Positions 45,412 through 57,970 of a stretch of 64,000 bases of DNA are shown here, piece after piece. The stretch is from Moringa oleifera (taxonomy: Eukaryota; Streptophyta; Magnoliopsida; Brassicales; Moringaceae), in assembly GCA_021397835.1 (NCBI GenBank), contig JAJFZO010000034.1, positions 2,358,501 through 2,422,500 on the forward strand. Direction: 5' to 3'. A program made the translations under genes and the position numbers. Positions within the stretch are counted from its first letter, which is position 1, and each line of letters opens with the position of its first letter. A model generated the notes under the pieces. It ran no database searches and was not told the DNA's origin. It was given only the letters and a program-made list of their open reading frames with translations.

Positions 45412-45610
45412 CCCAGTGAGGTTGCCTCAATGGTCAAAGGGGAATATGAGACGAACTATGAACTTTAGACATCTTAGGTTCAATTCTGTGTTTGGGATCG
45501 AACTTAGAACTAACGGACCAAGGCAAGTATCCAAGGGCTTACCATTCAAAGGTGGGTCCAATAAGAACCCTGCAAGTTGATTTCCGATCATCAAAAAAGA
45601 GAAAAAAAAG
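45412..45610 (+). mobile_element. tRNA-derived SINE
   Basis: A box A-like sequence (gttgcctcaatggtcaaagg, 45421-45440) and a box B-like sequence (ggttcaattct, 45477-45487) lie in the order and rough spacing of an RNA polymerase III promoter. An A-rich tail ends the element near 45610. About 200 bp long, no coding capacity. The flanking target duplication is not resolved. Confidence 0.55.
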
Positions 45611-45619
45611 ATAATTTGC

Positions 45620-46850
45620 AACCAGAACAAAGATTTATTAACACCTACTACTGCATTGATCTTAGCTCAAGGAAGCCAAACAAGTTCAAAAGCATTCATG
45701 TCGATACCTCAACAAAGTTCTATTAATAGGTACTACTACGTTGACATGAGTGGAAGAAAAACCAAATAATTTCCTTTTTTTTTCCAGAAAAAAAAAAAAA
45801 AACTTCTGAACGTATCATATAGTTTAAAATCACATGCAAGAAGTTGTCTAATGAAAGACAAGTTAGTTGTATATACATATATCTATAGTTAATTATCAAT
45901 CTCTACAAAAGGACACAGACCCAATTAGAAGTCAATTTTCAGTTGGCAAAATAAAATTTTTATTCAACTATAAATGGTTAGTGAGAATCTATTGTGGATT
46001 CTACTAATAGACCACTTACAATGTTATAAATTACCACTTAAAAAAGTCGGGCATCATCAATAAACAAGGTTAGAAAGGTGAGGCATACTATATAATAAAC
46101 TCTTCACATATTCATATACTTAGAAACTGGATTTACAAAGGGGAAAGAATTCCAGTCCAAGTAGCAATAAATATGTAATCAATGCTGTGGATTCTCGAAG
46201 GGTTCATAATATACAACTACAATAGCCATACAAAATCATCATCTAACTAGCAGTGTAACTAAACTGACTCTATCTCAAAATTTAATTTCTAAGATCCCAT
46301 TATCAGCATATATGGAAACTAAACATGCATGCACAAAAAAAAATATAAGAACAATTGGCTATTGTGAGACAACAAAATGGTATTTCCTTTGCCTATCTAT
46401 ATATGCATGTGTTTCTAAGTCCATAAACATTAAATTTTTATCTTTTGCATGATATATATGTGTGTGTGTGTACGTATGTATGTATACATAAATATTCATA
46501 AGGTTGTCGTACATTATATTATAATGTTTGTATTCTGCACAAAAGTTGAACACTTGCAAGAACAATCTTTTTATGTAAAAAGAACAAGAAAACTAATCCG
46601 TAAATTCCATACACGATGATAGTTTTCCACATTAATAGCTATCACTGGGTCAATTTTAGTAACAACTTTAGTTAAAACTGGTCATCTATCAACATTTCTA
46701 CCAGTCTTTATTCATTACACAACTATGTGATTCTTCGATATTTCATACACAACATTACTAAGATTATGTGTTTACCACATCGGGTATCATTGATCGTTCA
46801 AAATGATTTTTGTTAGAAGATCAAGTAAACAACTCAAAAAATAGCATGTC
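45620..46850. other. AT-rich intergenic sequence
   Basis: It contains a TG/TATG run near 46455-46490. No gene seen. Confidence 0.4.
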
Positions 46851-46860
46851 GGGTAACGAG

Positions 46861-48775
46861 ACCTCTCTTTACCAAAGCCTAGATTTCCTCGGCACATCTA
46901 ATGTGAAATTCTTGAGAAGTTGACCCTATGACATTTTCTCCCACCCCAATAAAACTAGGGGATCATTGCCATTTGAGACTCCCTTTCTACCCAAGAAAGG
47001 TGGACCTAATTATTGAAAGAGACACTTTTTAATGCAAGTATTTGATAAAACATTCTCCATGAAAAACCATCTGAAAAGGAGTTCCACCAAAAATGGTATT
47101 TTTTATCGAAGAGTCAACATTTGGTAGATTTTCCTAATTGATAACCTTTAAAAAAAAAGGGTTTAATGCTTTGGAACAAGAGAAAGTCGAGGTCCTAATC
47201 TTGTTTTGTTAAGGTACCAATTAACAAGGTAAATATGGCTGAAGCCACAATTGTTGACCTCTCCCTTTGATGAAGCCCAAATCTCCGTTGATGCTTATTG
47301 ATCAGGGATTCTTGATAACTCAACCAAATGACATTTTCTTCCACCCAAATCGACAACGCCTTCATTGCAATTTAAGACTCCTTGCCTACCTGAGGAAGGT
47401 GCAACCAGCTGTCAGTATAAACACCTTTTGATGCAAACGCTGACAACACATTTTCCATGGAGACCCATTTAGAAAAAAGGAACTCCTCCAAAAATGGTTT
47501 TTTTCATTAGGAAGATTGCATTTGGTTAATTCCCATGATTGATAACCTTAGTACTATCTATCTAAAGAGGAAGTCGAGATTGTTCATCATCTTTTGTTCA
47601 CTTGCCCATGGCCAAGGCAATTGTGGATGAAGTCGAGATTGTAGACCTTTTCCCTTATAAATCCCGAATCTACTCGATGCATATTTGACGCAAGATTTCT
47701 AATAAGTCGACCATGTGACATTTTGCACCACCCAAATCGACAAACCTCGTTCCAATTTGAAACTCCTGGCTACTCGAAGAAGGCATGACCAACCATTAAG
47801 GGAAACACATTTGGTGCGAGCACTTCATGAGATAGTTTCCATGATGAGACATTTGATTTTTTATTTTTTTTTAAAAGAGTTCCTCAAAAAAAGACATTTT
47901 TCATTTGGAAGACTACGTTTCGTAGATTCTCATGGTCGATAAGCTTAGGAAGAAAAATCCTTCGAACCTCCATTATCTATGTAAGGAGGAAGCCAAGATT
48001 GTTGATCATCTTTGTTTAGTTATCCTTGGTCAAAGTAGTTATGTATGAAGTTGAGAGAATTGACCTCTCCCCTTTATAAAGCTCAAATCCCCCCCATGCA
48101 TATTTGATGTGGATTCTTGATAGGTCAACCTTGTGAACTTTTGGCCACCCATATCGACAGCACCCTCGTAACAGTTTGAGATTCGTTTTTATCCGAGGAA
48201 GGTGTGGCTGGCTATTGAGCGAAATATCTTTAGGTGCAAATGCTAGACAAGACAATTTCCACGGAAAGCCATTTGGAAAAAAGAAGCTCCTTCAGAATGG
48301 CATCTTCCACCAAAGAGATTGCATTTAGTAGATTCTCATGATTGATAACCTTCAAAATAAAGAGTTAGTCATTAGGGCCCACTACGACCAATGTACAAAG
48401 GATGTTGAGATTGTTGATCAGTTTTTGTTAAGGTGCTCAAAGATAGTTGAGAGGATGATGATTTGTTCGTATTAGGCATTTCTAGGGTCGTGGTTAGGCC
48501 AATTACCAAGGAAATAAGAGCTTTAATAAGCCTCAACAATCTAAATAAGTTTAAAGCAATGTCTCTAGTTCCCATGGTTGTTTCCTAACTTGCGTCATGA
48601 GCATATTTGGAGAGCTTTTGGGCGTATACGTTGCATTTATTGCTTAGATCATTCTTTCATAATTGAAGAGGACATAACACCCCTCTATGAGTTTCAATCT
48701 CGTAAGTGATCATATGTGTACATGGGTGGCACCCCTTGGTCTTGTTGTGAATAATACTTGTCTATTATGAAAAAA
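46861..48775 (+). repeat. Degenerate ~400-bp tandem array with LINE zf-RVT signature
   Basis: Four units share landmarks; the 'gacatttt' point falls at 46930, 47330, 47716 and 48134 (spacing 400, 386, 418; the last copy is altered). Near 47575-47630 the plus strand reads EEVEIVHHLLFTCPWPRQLW, which resembles the zinc-binding RT-associated domain at the 3' end of plant LINE ORF2 (HLLxHCPxAxxLW). Weaker versions occur near 47225, 48000 and 48410. An A-run at 48771-48778 may be the LINE tail. All frames are broken. Confidence 0.55.
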
Positions 48776-48779
48776 AAAT

Positions 48780-50647
48780 GTGCAAGAATCCTCAATGCTC
48801 TAGGAAAGAGAGAGAGATCTGCAAGATACCACTGCCCATAGAACTCCGCTACAATAATATGATATGTGTTGTAGCCAGACAATGCACTAGCTTAAGAAAA
48901 ATATATCAGACAAAAAGGGTAAATTGTCAATACATAATCTCACTTTCCCAATCAGTTTACAGGCCTTAATTTGATGTATTACAATATAGGTATAAGATAG
49001 TCTTCAAATTATATAGTTTTGATTCTAATACGATGGTTTAGGCTTTGAGGGAGTGCGTCTAGTGGGGCCAAGCAATCAACTCCTAGTTTTAAGAAAACAA
49101 CACGAAGTGGCCTTGGCTCAAGGGTTTTCCTGGTTATCAAAAGAAAAAAAAAAAAAAAAAAAGACAGTTTAGACTTGGCAACAAGTTAAAGAACTCCAAG
49201 TTGCACCTTCATTCTAACTGAAGAACACAATCACCTTAACAACCAAAGTTTATAACGCATCCATATAAGAAACCACAAAGAAAAAATCATGCTTTTTTGC
49301 ACAATTTGTGAGCTTAAGTTAATCCAACATTTCCATTTCACTTGTCCAACCAATTCTTCATGAGCCTCAAGCCTTATACCATGAAACAAACACCCAGTCC
49401 TAGAAGAAGCTGAATGTTCAGCTATGAAATATCAGCCTATCCTACATGTTATGTTGATTCTTAGCAATATAACTTGAGCTACAAATCAGCTTCCAGACAC
49501 TAGAGCTGATGGTGATACCTAGAATAAAAACTTCAAATAATCATGTTGTTTCATGGCAACTCAAATAATCTAGACAATAGCATGCTAAAGTCAATGACCA
49601 TAGCCCCAGTCCTCAAATCTAATGGATGTTATGTTAATTTAGTTCCTTACTGAAAACTTCAATAAAGAAATAAAACCAGTCCTAGAAACATTCAATTTTC
49701 GATAGGTAGACCACAAAAATTACAAATAAATAAAAAAAACATCAGCATAAAAAATGAGGCAGTTAACTTGGTTGACCACAAATAGTTCGCAATCATAATT
49801 TCCAGATCAACTAAGTAGGAATCTAGATGAACAGCTTGAATTTTCTAAACAATAACCTGACCCAGAAGCAGATTGTGATGGCATTGAAATATAATAACAT
49901 GTTGACTTCAATTCGAACATATTTAGCATGCACAAACTCAATCAAGATGGACTTCATTTATACATTTAGGTTATTTATGCCAGTTCCCTATTGTTTGACG
50001 CTAATATTCAAAGGTGTGCAAACAAGTTCATCATCATGTCTTGACCAATTGCCACAAGAACAAGATTTAATAATTCAACAGTGTAATACACATATCAAGT
50101 GATTTGAAATGAAATGCATGCTTTCATTTGTACAACCACATAAAGATATGCATGCACAAACACACATATATTTGTGTATATACATAAGTATGCACTCATG
50201 CTTGTAAGGTCGCACGCCCTTTTCACAGTACAAAGGAGGTCATATAACACAAAAAAAGAACTGAACCCCGTCAATCATGCAGGTCGCTATAAGCAGCACC
50301 GGAAAAACATCAGCAACACTTCCAGATCTACAAAAATTAAAACAGAAATCCCATAACAAGGAAACTATCTAAATTATTCAATTGGTCAGATACACTCCCT
50401 TAGAAGTTTAGGTATAATTTGGGGTTCCAGATGTTGTAATCATTATCCTCACCATTCATTATTTATATTTAGTAAAAATACATACATTTTTGTGCAGCTT
50501 CTTTACTCTTATGAACATTATGCCCACAAAAACTGATACAACCGAAAGCCTAATTATACAAGTAGTTGCAGGTAAATACAGATTTAACAATTCCAATTTG
50601 ATGTACACCTAATGTGCTTTTATTGCTTCTACTGTATCTGAATAAGT
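48780..50647. other. Intergenic sequence with a poly-A-ended fragment
   Basis: A segment ending in ~20 A residues (49141-49161) after 'ggttatcaaaag' looks like the 3' end of a SINE or other non-LTR element. No coding region supported. Confidence 0.35.
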
Positions 50648-50752
50648 TCAAGCATAATACAACTGCATAGGTTCAGGCTGAGGTTTTAACACCTCAAAAG
50701 CATCACAAACAAGTTGATCTAAGTTGGCCTGCATTGGAGCTTCAAGCAATAG
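50648..50752 (-). other. Exon-like segment left of the SUVH9-type gene
   Basis: On the minus strand a short open stretch (LLEAPMQANLDQLVCDAFEVL, then KPQPEPM) has coding-like composition, follows a tcaag acceptor candidate and ends in TGA. A donor (gtaagc) lies in the 3' flank of the SUVH9-type gene at 51436, so this may be a spliced 3' UTR exon or part of a separate small gene. Confidence 0.25.
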
Positions 50753-51504
50753 CTTGACCAAAAAGCTGACTCAATTATATTTAAAAAATCATCAAATTAT
50801 CTTTACAAAATTACTTGAGCAAGGTTCAGTATTTGCACATCAAGATAAAAAAAAATCTATGCCTATGCTTACTATTTAAGAGAAGAAAATTTGAAGTTAT
50901 GGCTACCACATGTCAAGAAAAAAACTCAATCATGAATGACTAGCACTATGGCAGACTCCAAAAACTTAAATAGAGAAGGTTAAGATACCTAAAGTGAATC
51001 TGTTTAGCTCCACATTAAACTCAGAATATGCAAGTCAGGAAAGTTAAGAGAACATTCAATAGAAACATGTTAGACATTAAAAGAGATATAAAAAGGGAGG
51101 CAATAGTGAAAAATGGATCTAGTATATTCAGGAAAAGCCCACAAAGGGTTATATGCCTAAAGTAAAAAGATGAATTGTCCATAGAGAAAATTATATCTAA
51201 TACATTACAAGTAAATTGTAAGTAGAAAGAAATCTGAACTATTTCGTCTTACCAGAAAAGCTAAAGTTCCGATAGTCTAAAATGTGCTTGACTATTTGAC
51301 TACACTGTTAAGTTGCACAAGGGACTAAATGTAAAATATGGAATGGAGACACGACACTGAACCACAACTAAGAAAGTCATGAGACATACATCATCGAAAT
51401 AATGAACATATGAGATGAGAAAGGGTGCAAGCTTACCTCAATTTATCATGTACTGGGAACTTTGCTGCATCACACATGAAAATACATCACCACTTAAAAA
51501 ATAT

Positions 51505-53541
51505 TCAGTTGCAGATAGCGAGCTTGCCAGTCCATTCGTCAGCCGCACCATAATCAAGGCTGAGCTCTCCTAGAGGAGGGATGTTCTCCATTGCAAAAAG
51601 CATAAGATGAGGGAACATCAAGTTATTATGATCATACAACACAAACTGCACCAGCACATTTGGTGTAGAACTGTGGCTCATATAGCAAGCAACATTTCTC
51701 ATTTTTGATACATCCATAGCAAAATCCAAAGGTGGAATTGAGGGATATGATGGACGCACATAATCAGGATATACCTGAGACACATCACCCCATTCTGCCC
51801 ACCTTTCAGAAAACCGATTGGGATAAACCAAACTATCACCATTCATGGTGAAAATCTGAGCTTGCTCCCTAGTCAGAGCAACTCCTGCATACTCACATAT
51901 AAAAGAACCAGCTGGTATTAAGTCCAAGGACCTAACTCCCCAACCTGTTTCACGTGATCTAAACACTTCCAATCTATATCTTAACCCCTTCTGAGTTACA
52001 CGATTGTGGCAAGTCAGAGGACACTGACAGAATGTTCCACATTCAAATATTATCGGCTTCCCTCTCAACAGTTGCCCACTGTAATCATAAGCAAATTCTC
52101 CCCCATTCTTCATTGCACAAGGGCATTCATCATTACAACCCGAAAGACAGTTACATCCATTCCCTTTACTCCCTTGATTATATGCGAAGGGTGGAAAAAC
52201 AGCCTTCACAAGATAATCATAATATAATGGTTCATGGTCATTATCAATGTCATTAAAAAGAAAGACCGGAACATTTTCCTTCTTACAGGAAATATCAAGA
52301 CTAAGATAACCCATAGGTCTCATCGATAATGGCCTCATCCTAAGTGCTTCAGCAAATTTCATTATCGAGCTACCCATCTCCTCTTGCCCATCCATTCTTA
52401 AAAGCTTATACTTGTAAACCCCAAAACCGGACTTACCCACATCAAACCAACAATCAAGGATCTTATATAAACCATCATAAACATAAACCTTATTACTGAC
52501 TCCATTCTCATACTTAATCCCTCTAATCACTCTTACCTCAATCCCATATCGCATGCTCCTTTCCAATGCAAGGTTTCCTCCTTCCAGCTTCTGGTGCTCG
52601 CATTGCCTAGAAAATTTGTCTTGGCCGCCATGACCTGTGTACATAATCACATCCCCTGCATCCACGTCATCCTCGTACCCACCAGAAACGATAATGCTGG
52701 TGGCAATAGGCTCCCCATTGGAGCTCCTGCTCCCAGGGAGATAGTCAATGCCGGCTTGAGCTTGACCATGCAATCCAACCACACACAACTCCATGCGAAA
52801 GAAGAACAAGTCCCCAATTCGCACGCCAGGGATTGAACCCACGATCCTTTTATCACGATTTAGCCACAAACCTCGATCCCTCATCAGGGAGGCCGCCCTC
52901 AGATCCCCACGGGCCCTCCTCCCACACCCGAGTCCTCGCCTTTTCTCCTCTTCCATAATACAAAGGATGCGCAAGGAAGCATAAACCATCCTGGTTCTCC
53001 TTATTACATCACGGAAATTCCTATAATCTTTGCTGCCCAAATTAGTGACCCGCACGAGCTCCGCGGATCTCTGGGTTTTAGGCCGCGAAGCAATGACGGA
53101 GGAGAGTTGGTTTTCCTCGGGTACGGGCACAATTGCACGGGAATCCGGGTCGAGGACATCAACATCGCCGTATCGCCGAAGGCGCTTGGCGAAAGCGGAG
53201 TGGAAGAGCTCTGAGATGCGGTAGAATTCGGAGTAGACACTATTTTCTTCAGAGGAGAAGGTAGTGGCAATGGCTGTCGACGAAGGTCGAGAAGCAGGGG
53301 TACTTTGGGAATTAAAGAAGAACGAAGGGTCAGAATTGGAAAAGAAAGATAGTCCTGGCTCTTGAGCAAGGTCTTGCGGTTGCTGACGGTGTTCGTCCAG
53401 TGGCTCGGCCTTGGGCTCGATTTTGGGGGTCAAGAGAGTGGGGGTGATGGCGCTCCCCATGGCGGCGGTTGGTGCAACGGTGGTGGTAACAAGTGGCTCC
53501 GGTGACAGATTGAGGTCCTGAAATGGAACGGCAGAGCCCAT
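51505..53541 (-). CDS. SUVH9: SUVH9/SUVH2-type SRA-SET protein (678 aa)
   Basis: Recognised by its whole domain plan and by the conserved C-terminus ending KLAICN. The N-terminal region (1-200) is Pro/Ser-rich, then helical. SRA (YDG) domain at ~233-385 (GSIPGVRIGD, SGGYEDD, GQDK), expected to bind methylated DNA. Pre-SET cysteine cluster at ~463-515 (CNCLSGCNDECPC). SET at ~520-668. The canonical NHSC of active SET domains is SHSS here (~622-625) and there is no post-SET CxC motif, as known for Arabidopsis SUVH2 and SUVH9. Those proteins do not methylate histones but recruit RNA polymerase V to methylated DNA in RNA-directed DNA methylation. Single exon, typical of this subgroup. The ATG is followed by a GA-rich leader (53546-53558 on plus). 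Confidence 0.93.
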   Translation of the reverse strand: MGSAVPFQDLNLSPEPLVTTTVAPTAAMGSAITPTLLTPKIEPKAEPLDEHRQQPQDLAQEPGLSFFSNSDPSFFFNSQSTPASRPSSTAIATTFSSEENSVYSEFYRISELFHSAFAKRLRRYGDVDVLDPDSRAIVPVPEENQLSSVIASRPKTQRSAELVRVTNLGSKDYRNFRDVIRRTRMVYASLRILCIMEEEKRRGLGCGRRARGDLRAASLMRDRGLWLNRDKRIVGSIPGVRIGDLFFFRMELCVVGLHGQAQAGIDYLPGSRSSNGEPIATSIIVSGGYEDDVDAGDVIMYTGHGGQDKFSRQCEHQKLEGGNLALERSMRYGIEVRVIRGIKYENGVSNKVYVYDGLYKILDCWFDVGKSGFGVYKYKLLRMDGQEEMGSSIMKFAEALRMRPLSMRPMGYLSLDISCKKENVPVFLFNDIDNDHEPLYYDYLVKAVFPPFAYNQGSKGNGCNCLSGCNDECPCAMKNGGEFAYDYSGQLLRGKPIIFECGTFCQCPLTCHNRVTQKGLRYRLEVFRSRETGWGVRSLDLIPAGSFICEYAGVALTREQAQIFTMNGDSLVYPNRFSERWAEWGDVSQVYPDYVRPSYPSIPPLDFAMDVSKMRNVACYMSHSSTPNVLVQFVLYDHNNLMFPHLMLFAMENIPPLGELSLDYGAADEWTGKLAICN

Positions 53542-53823
53542 TCTGAGAGAGAGAGAGTCAAGCGGATCTTATAGAACGAAGGGCATGAAATTTTTGTGTA
53601 TTTTCAGTTTGGAATAGACTCGCAGAAATGAGTTTTCTTTCTCCCGTCTCTTCAAGCTGTTTTCATGGCGGACTCTGAAAACTAACATCTGTCTGAATGA
53701 GTGAAAAAGTACAAGATATGCAATCCAAGTGTAAGAGTCGAACAGAAAACTAAGCATTAAAAAATGTGCTAATTGACGACATTAGCCTTACAAAATTTCT
53801 CTTACCACTAAACTAGCTCAATA

Positions 53824-54476
53824 AGGGTCTATTCAATTTTTATTTTTTTAATTAATTTTTTATTTTACAAAGAAAAATATATTTAAAAATAATTTAAAAA
53901 GATTAATGTTAAAAATAATTTTTAATTTTTAAACGAAAAATAAAAAAACTTGAGATAGCTTTTTTTAATTTTATTTTTAAAACAATAAAAATATAAAAAA
54001 TAAATTTTTATTAATAATATTATTGTAATTATTAATTATTTTTAAAAAATTCTAATACATTATTTTTAAAATAATATTATCAACTAATTTTTAAAAAAAT
54101 AATTTTCAAAAACAAGAAAACTAAAACACAATCAAACACATTACAAGGGTTAGTTTGATGTTTATTTTTTAAAAAAATAAAAAAAATGTGTTTGATGAAA
54201 TTATTTTATAAAAATTGATTTTAAAAATAATTTTTATTTTCCCATTTTTGAAACAAAAAATAAAAAACATTTTGTTTTATTTTTTAATTTTCATGAAAAT
54301 ATATGTTTTCATTAATAATATTATTGTAATTATTAATCAATTTAAAAAAATATAATAAACTATTTTTAAAATAATATTATCAAACAAATCTTTTTCTCAA
54401 AACAGCTCTTAAAAATTACTTTTAAAAATAATTTTTAAAAATAAAAAATTTGGAACACGATCAAACAAGCTCAAGT
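53824..54476. mobile_element. Tandem pair of MITE-like AT-rich elements
   Basis: Two ~300-bp units (shared 'attaataatattattgtaat' at about 54010 and 54311) each start with gggt(c/t)...tt(c/g)a(a/t) and end near 'cacaatcaaacac' or 'cacgatcaaacaa', which is roughly inverted relative to the start (tgtttgat on the other strand). No coding capacity. The ends are approximate. Confidence 0.5.
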
Positions 54477-54479
54477 TAC

Positions 54480-56477
54480 TTGTTTTCAGTTTTTTTTTTT
54501 TCTTTTAATAAGGACTTTATCACCCTCCTTTGTTGGATATGAAGATCACGATACCTTCACTTGCAAGTAGAGATAAGACAATTTTTTTTTTCTAATAATA
54601 TAGTATACTCCATTATATTGTGTTGTCACTTAAGCAGCAATACAACTTTTATCTCTCTTTTTTTTTTCCATTAAGGTCTTACAAACTCATTTTCTCCTCT
54701 CTAAGTTGTTTTTCCCTTAAGTTTAAGTGAGAAAAATTCAAGTTGTCATCTAACTTCTATGATTTCTTAACAAATTAATTGGATTTTGATATCATATAAG
54801 CTAACTTCCATACTTTGAGTGGTGGTGTTCAACAAAGAAGATGATTAATCTAGCGAAAAATGGATAATGAGGATAGACAAATTCGTTAAAATTTCTGTCA
54901 AAATATACAGCAAATAGTTCATCACTTTTTATTTACCTATTTTCTTTTATTAATGGGTTCATGAGTTTCTCTTTGGTTGTTTGTGAGGGTTGAAAGGCAA
55001 CTAAGACGAGAAACTAACCCTATAATTTCTGGGTTTGTTTAAATTTGATTTTTTTATAATGTACGTGTTCATATGCAAAAAAGTTAAAAACCTAAGTTAC
55101 CTTTTTTTTGGTTTTTTTGTTTTTTTAATTTTTATTTTGCATTTAGTGTTAGTAACGATGAGTCAGTTAAAAGTATGTAGGTTTATTTGCATGTTACTTT
55201 AAATACTGATCGTGGAATGATTTATTATATTATAATAATAAACTATTATTACCTATATTGAATTATTGTTAATAATAGTGAATTGTCATTGAGCTAATGT
55301 AGAAAAAATTTTGTTCTTTGATATTTGCAAATCCTAAGTGATATGTTTACTTTCATATTCAGTTATTACTTTTGAAATAACATGCATTTTATATAAACCT
55401 ACTTTATAAATAATGAGTGTCTTGTTTATTATACAAGATGACCGACGAAATTTAAGTAATGATATCCCTCAATGAGGTTGTTGGTTACAATCAATAGACT
55501 TACTTAACTTATTAGATCTATCAAGAATGATGGATTATTTTATAACTAATTTTTTATACTAACTAATTATTTTACAATGACAATGTGGTATTAGCTTAGA
55601 CTAAGAACATGTAATAGCAATAAAATTACTTTGGTAGCTTCATAGTGATATATTATAGTCTCATAATATAATGTTTATATGTTATGGTGCATCAACCCAA
55701 TAAATAATGCTTTATAGTTACGGATTAACATAACAATGAAGTGTAACATTGTAAAATATATTTATTGTGTGATTATGATTACTTAATTCGTAAAATAACT
55801 ACATGATCTAAGATTCAACACGTCTAAAATTATCATCAAATTCTCATTTACTAAAATAGCTAGTGACACAATTAAAATTATTGTTAACACCAACATATTC
55901 AAAATAACTATCAAGTTTTTATTTTATTAAAATAAAGATAAAATAACTTAAAAATCATATTTAATTATTCAATATGTCCACACGGTTAAACTAATTGTTT
56001 AATTATCATAATTAAAATATTTAGTTCTCAATTTATGAGATTTTACAAATCTATTGTCAAATAAACCATCAACATGTTCACACTATCAAATTAAAAAATG
56101 TATAAAAAATTTTATAAAAAAAGTTACTATAATTGTTTGCTACATATGCAATATTAATCATTTTTTGAATTAGACCATTTGATTCATTCAATATCTTCCT
56201 TAACGAAATCCATTTGAAAAAGGTCTTCCATAAGCACCTCTATATAATGCAGCAGAATACTTCACAATTATTCTTGCAACAAAAACAACACTATACTTTA
56301 CGATAATTAATTGACTACATATAAATCATATTAAATTCAAATAAATTAAAAAAATTTACTCATTCTTTTGTTATAAAAGTCTTTTTTTTTTTTTGGAATA
56401 AACTCATAAGGGATGTTACCATCTGCTAGACTAAGATTAATAAATTCTCTTTTCTTCAAGTGGGCTTAATGAATGAC
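54480..56477. other. AT-rich gene-poor sequence
   Basis: Homopolymer runs and no coding frame. I see nothing more specific. Confidence 0.5.
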
Positions 56478-57458
56478 AAATTTTGTTTTAGCCTTTTGAT
56501 AATTATTATTTATAAAAATATTTAAAATTATTAATTTAATTATTTTTAGCCTTTTTTTATCAAACAATATCATACAATCCCTAAACAATTTAAAATATAG
56601 CTTTTGTATCTTCTTTTCTTACTCATGTATGCCAGAGAATTAAATTGCAAAGTGACGGGTAATGACTGGATGCACCCTTTGATTCAATAAGTTTATATCC
56701 ATTGATTTTCAATTTAGAGAAACATTTTCATGTTCTTACATAATTATATTCGAACCTAAACACCCGAACTAGCCTATCTCTCGCCGTAGTCGATCTTTAA
56801 ATCTAAACACTTGAACTAGTCTCTCTATTGTCGTCAAACTCACCACTTCCTCTTATTGTCAATTTATATCCAAAAGCAATATTTTCATCTTCTATCTCAT
56901 CGTCGACCCCTCCATCTTGCGTTTTTTACTCTTGTAAACTATACTCATTACAATTCTTCTCTAGACATCAAGTGATTGAAACCAATATCGCCTCTCTCTC
57001 TCATCGTTGACTCATTGAACCTCTCTTTCATTATAGTGAGTTCAAAACTTATCTTTAATTTCTCTCTCTCTATCGACCACATTGCCATTGAAAAAGAAGT
57101 CGTTCCACTTACAAGTCATTATCTTTATTTTCTTTATTCTCGGTGAAGCTAGCATTGTCTAATGAGACTCATCTATTGATGAAGTCACAGGTCAACACAG
57201 TATATTTGACAAGGTGTATATTTTTTTTAAGTTTTTTTATAAAGCCATCCCTAATCTCCCTATTCTCTGTGTTCATAATAAATTATTAATTTTTCATAGT
57301 TGGTTATTAATCTAACACAGTTACAGAGCAAATTTTAATTTTTTGCAAATGAAGCGTATTTCGTACGTATTTCTTATTTCATAATGATTTGAAGGTATTG
57401 TCATGAACCATCTTGATATTAATTCATTGACTTTACTTAATCAAGTATTTATCAATTA

Positions 57459-57970
57459 GAAAGGAAACGAGTCGTAACAGCTTAATTTATGAATAAATAA
57501 TAAGAAATAATGATAAACTAGGATGTGTTTGGTAAAGATAAAGAAATTCACATGTTTTTCGTATTTATTATTTTGTAATTATCTTAATTTGTTCACTTAA
57601 CTTGATTTATGATTACTTTGTTTCTTATTTTATGTTGATTTATTTTCTTATTTTATGCTAATTTGTTTCTTTATATATATATATATGTATATTGATTTAT
57701 TTTTTTATTTTAAGTATTTATTGGTTGGAAAAGAGGTGAGTTATGACAATTTAATTTGCTAATAAATACAAAGAAATTAGGATGTGTTTGATAAGGATAA
57801 AAAAACCATGGTTTTTCATATTTGTTATTTTGTAATTATCTTGATTTATTTTTTTAACTTGATTTATAATTATTTTGTTCCTTATTTTATGTTAATTTGT
57901 TTCCTTATATATATTTATGTTGATTTGTTTCCTTATTTATATTTATATCAATTTATTTCCTTATTTTGTG
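57459..57970. repeat. ~259-bp direct repeat pair inside the inverted-repeat element
   Basis: Two copies share 'ggatgtgtttg' (57521 and 57780) followed by 'gttattttgtaattatctt' and T-rich sequence. Period 259 bp. Confidence 0.8.

Noticed and set aside
46359..46565. Minus-strand 68-codon frame with YxHTHT repeats
   Set aside because: Translation of a TG/TATG simple repeat, no conserved feature.
52594..52984. Plus-strand frames within the SUVH9-type gene
   Set aside because: Antisense shadows of a long, conserved minus-strand coding sequence.
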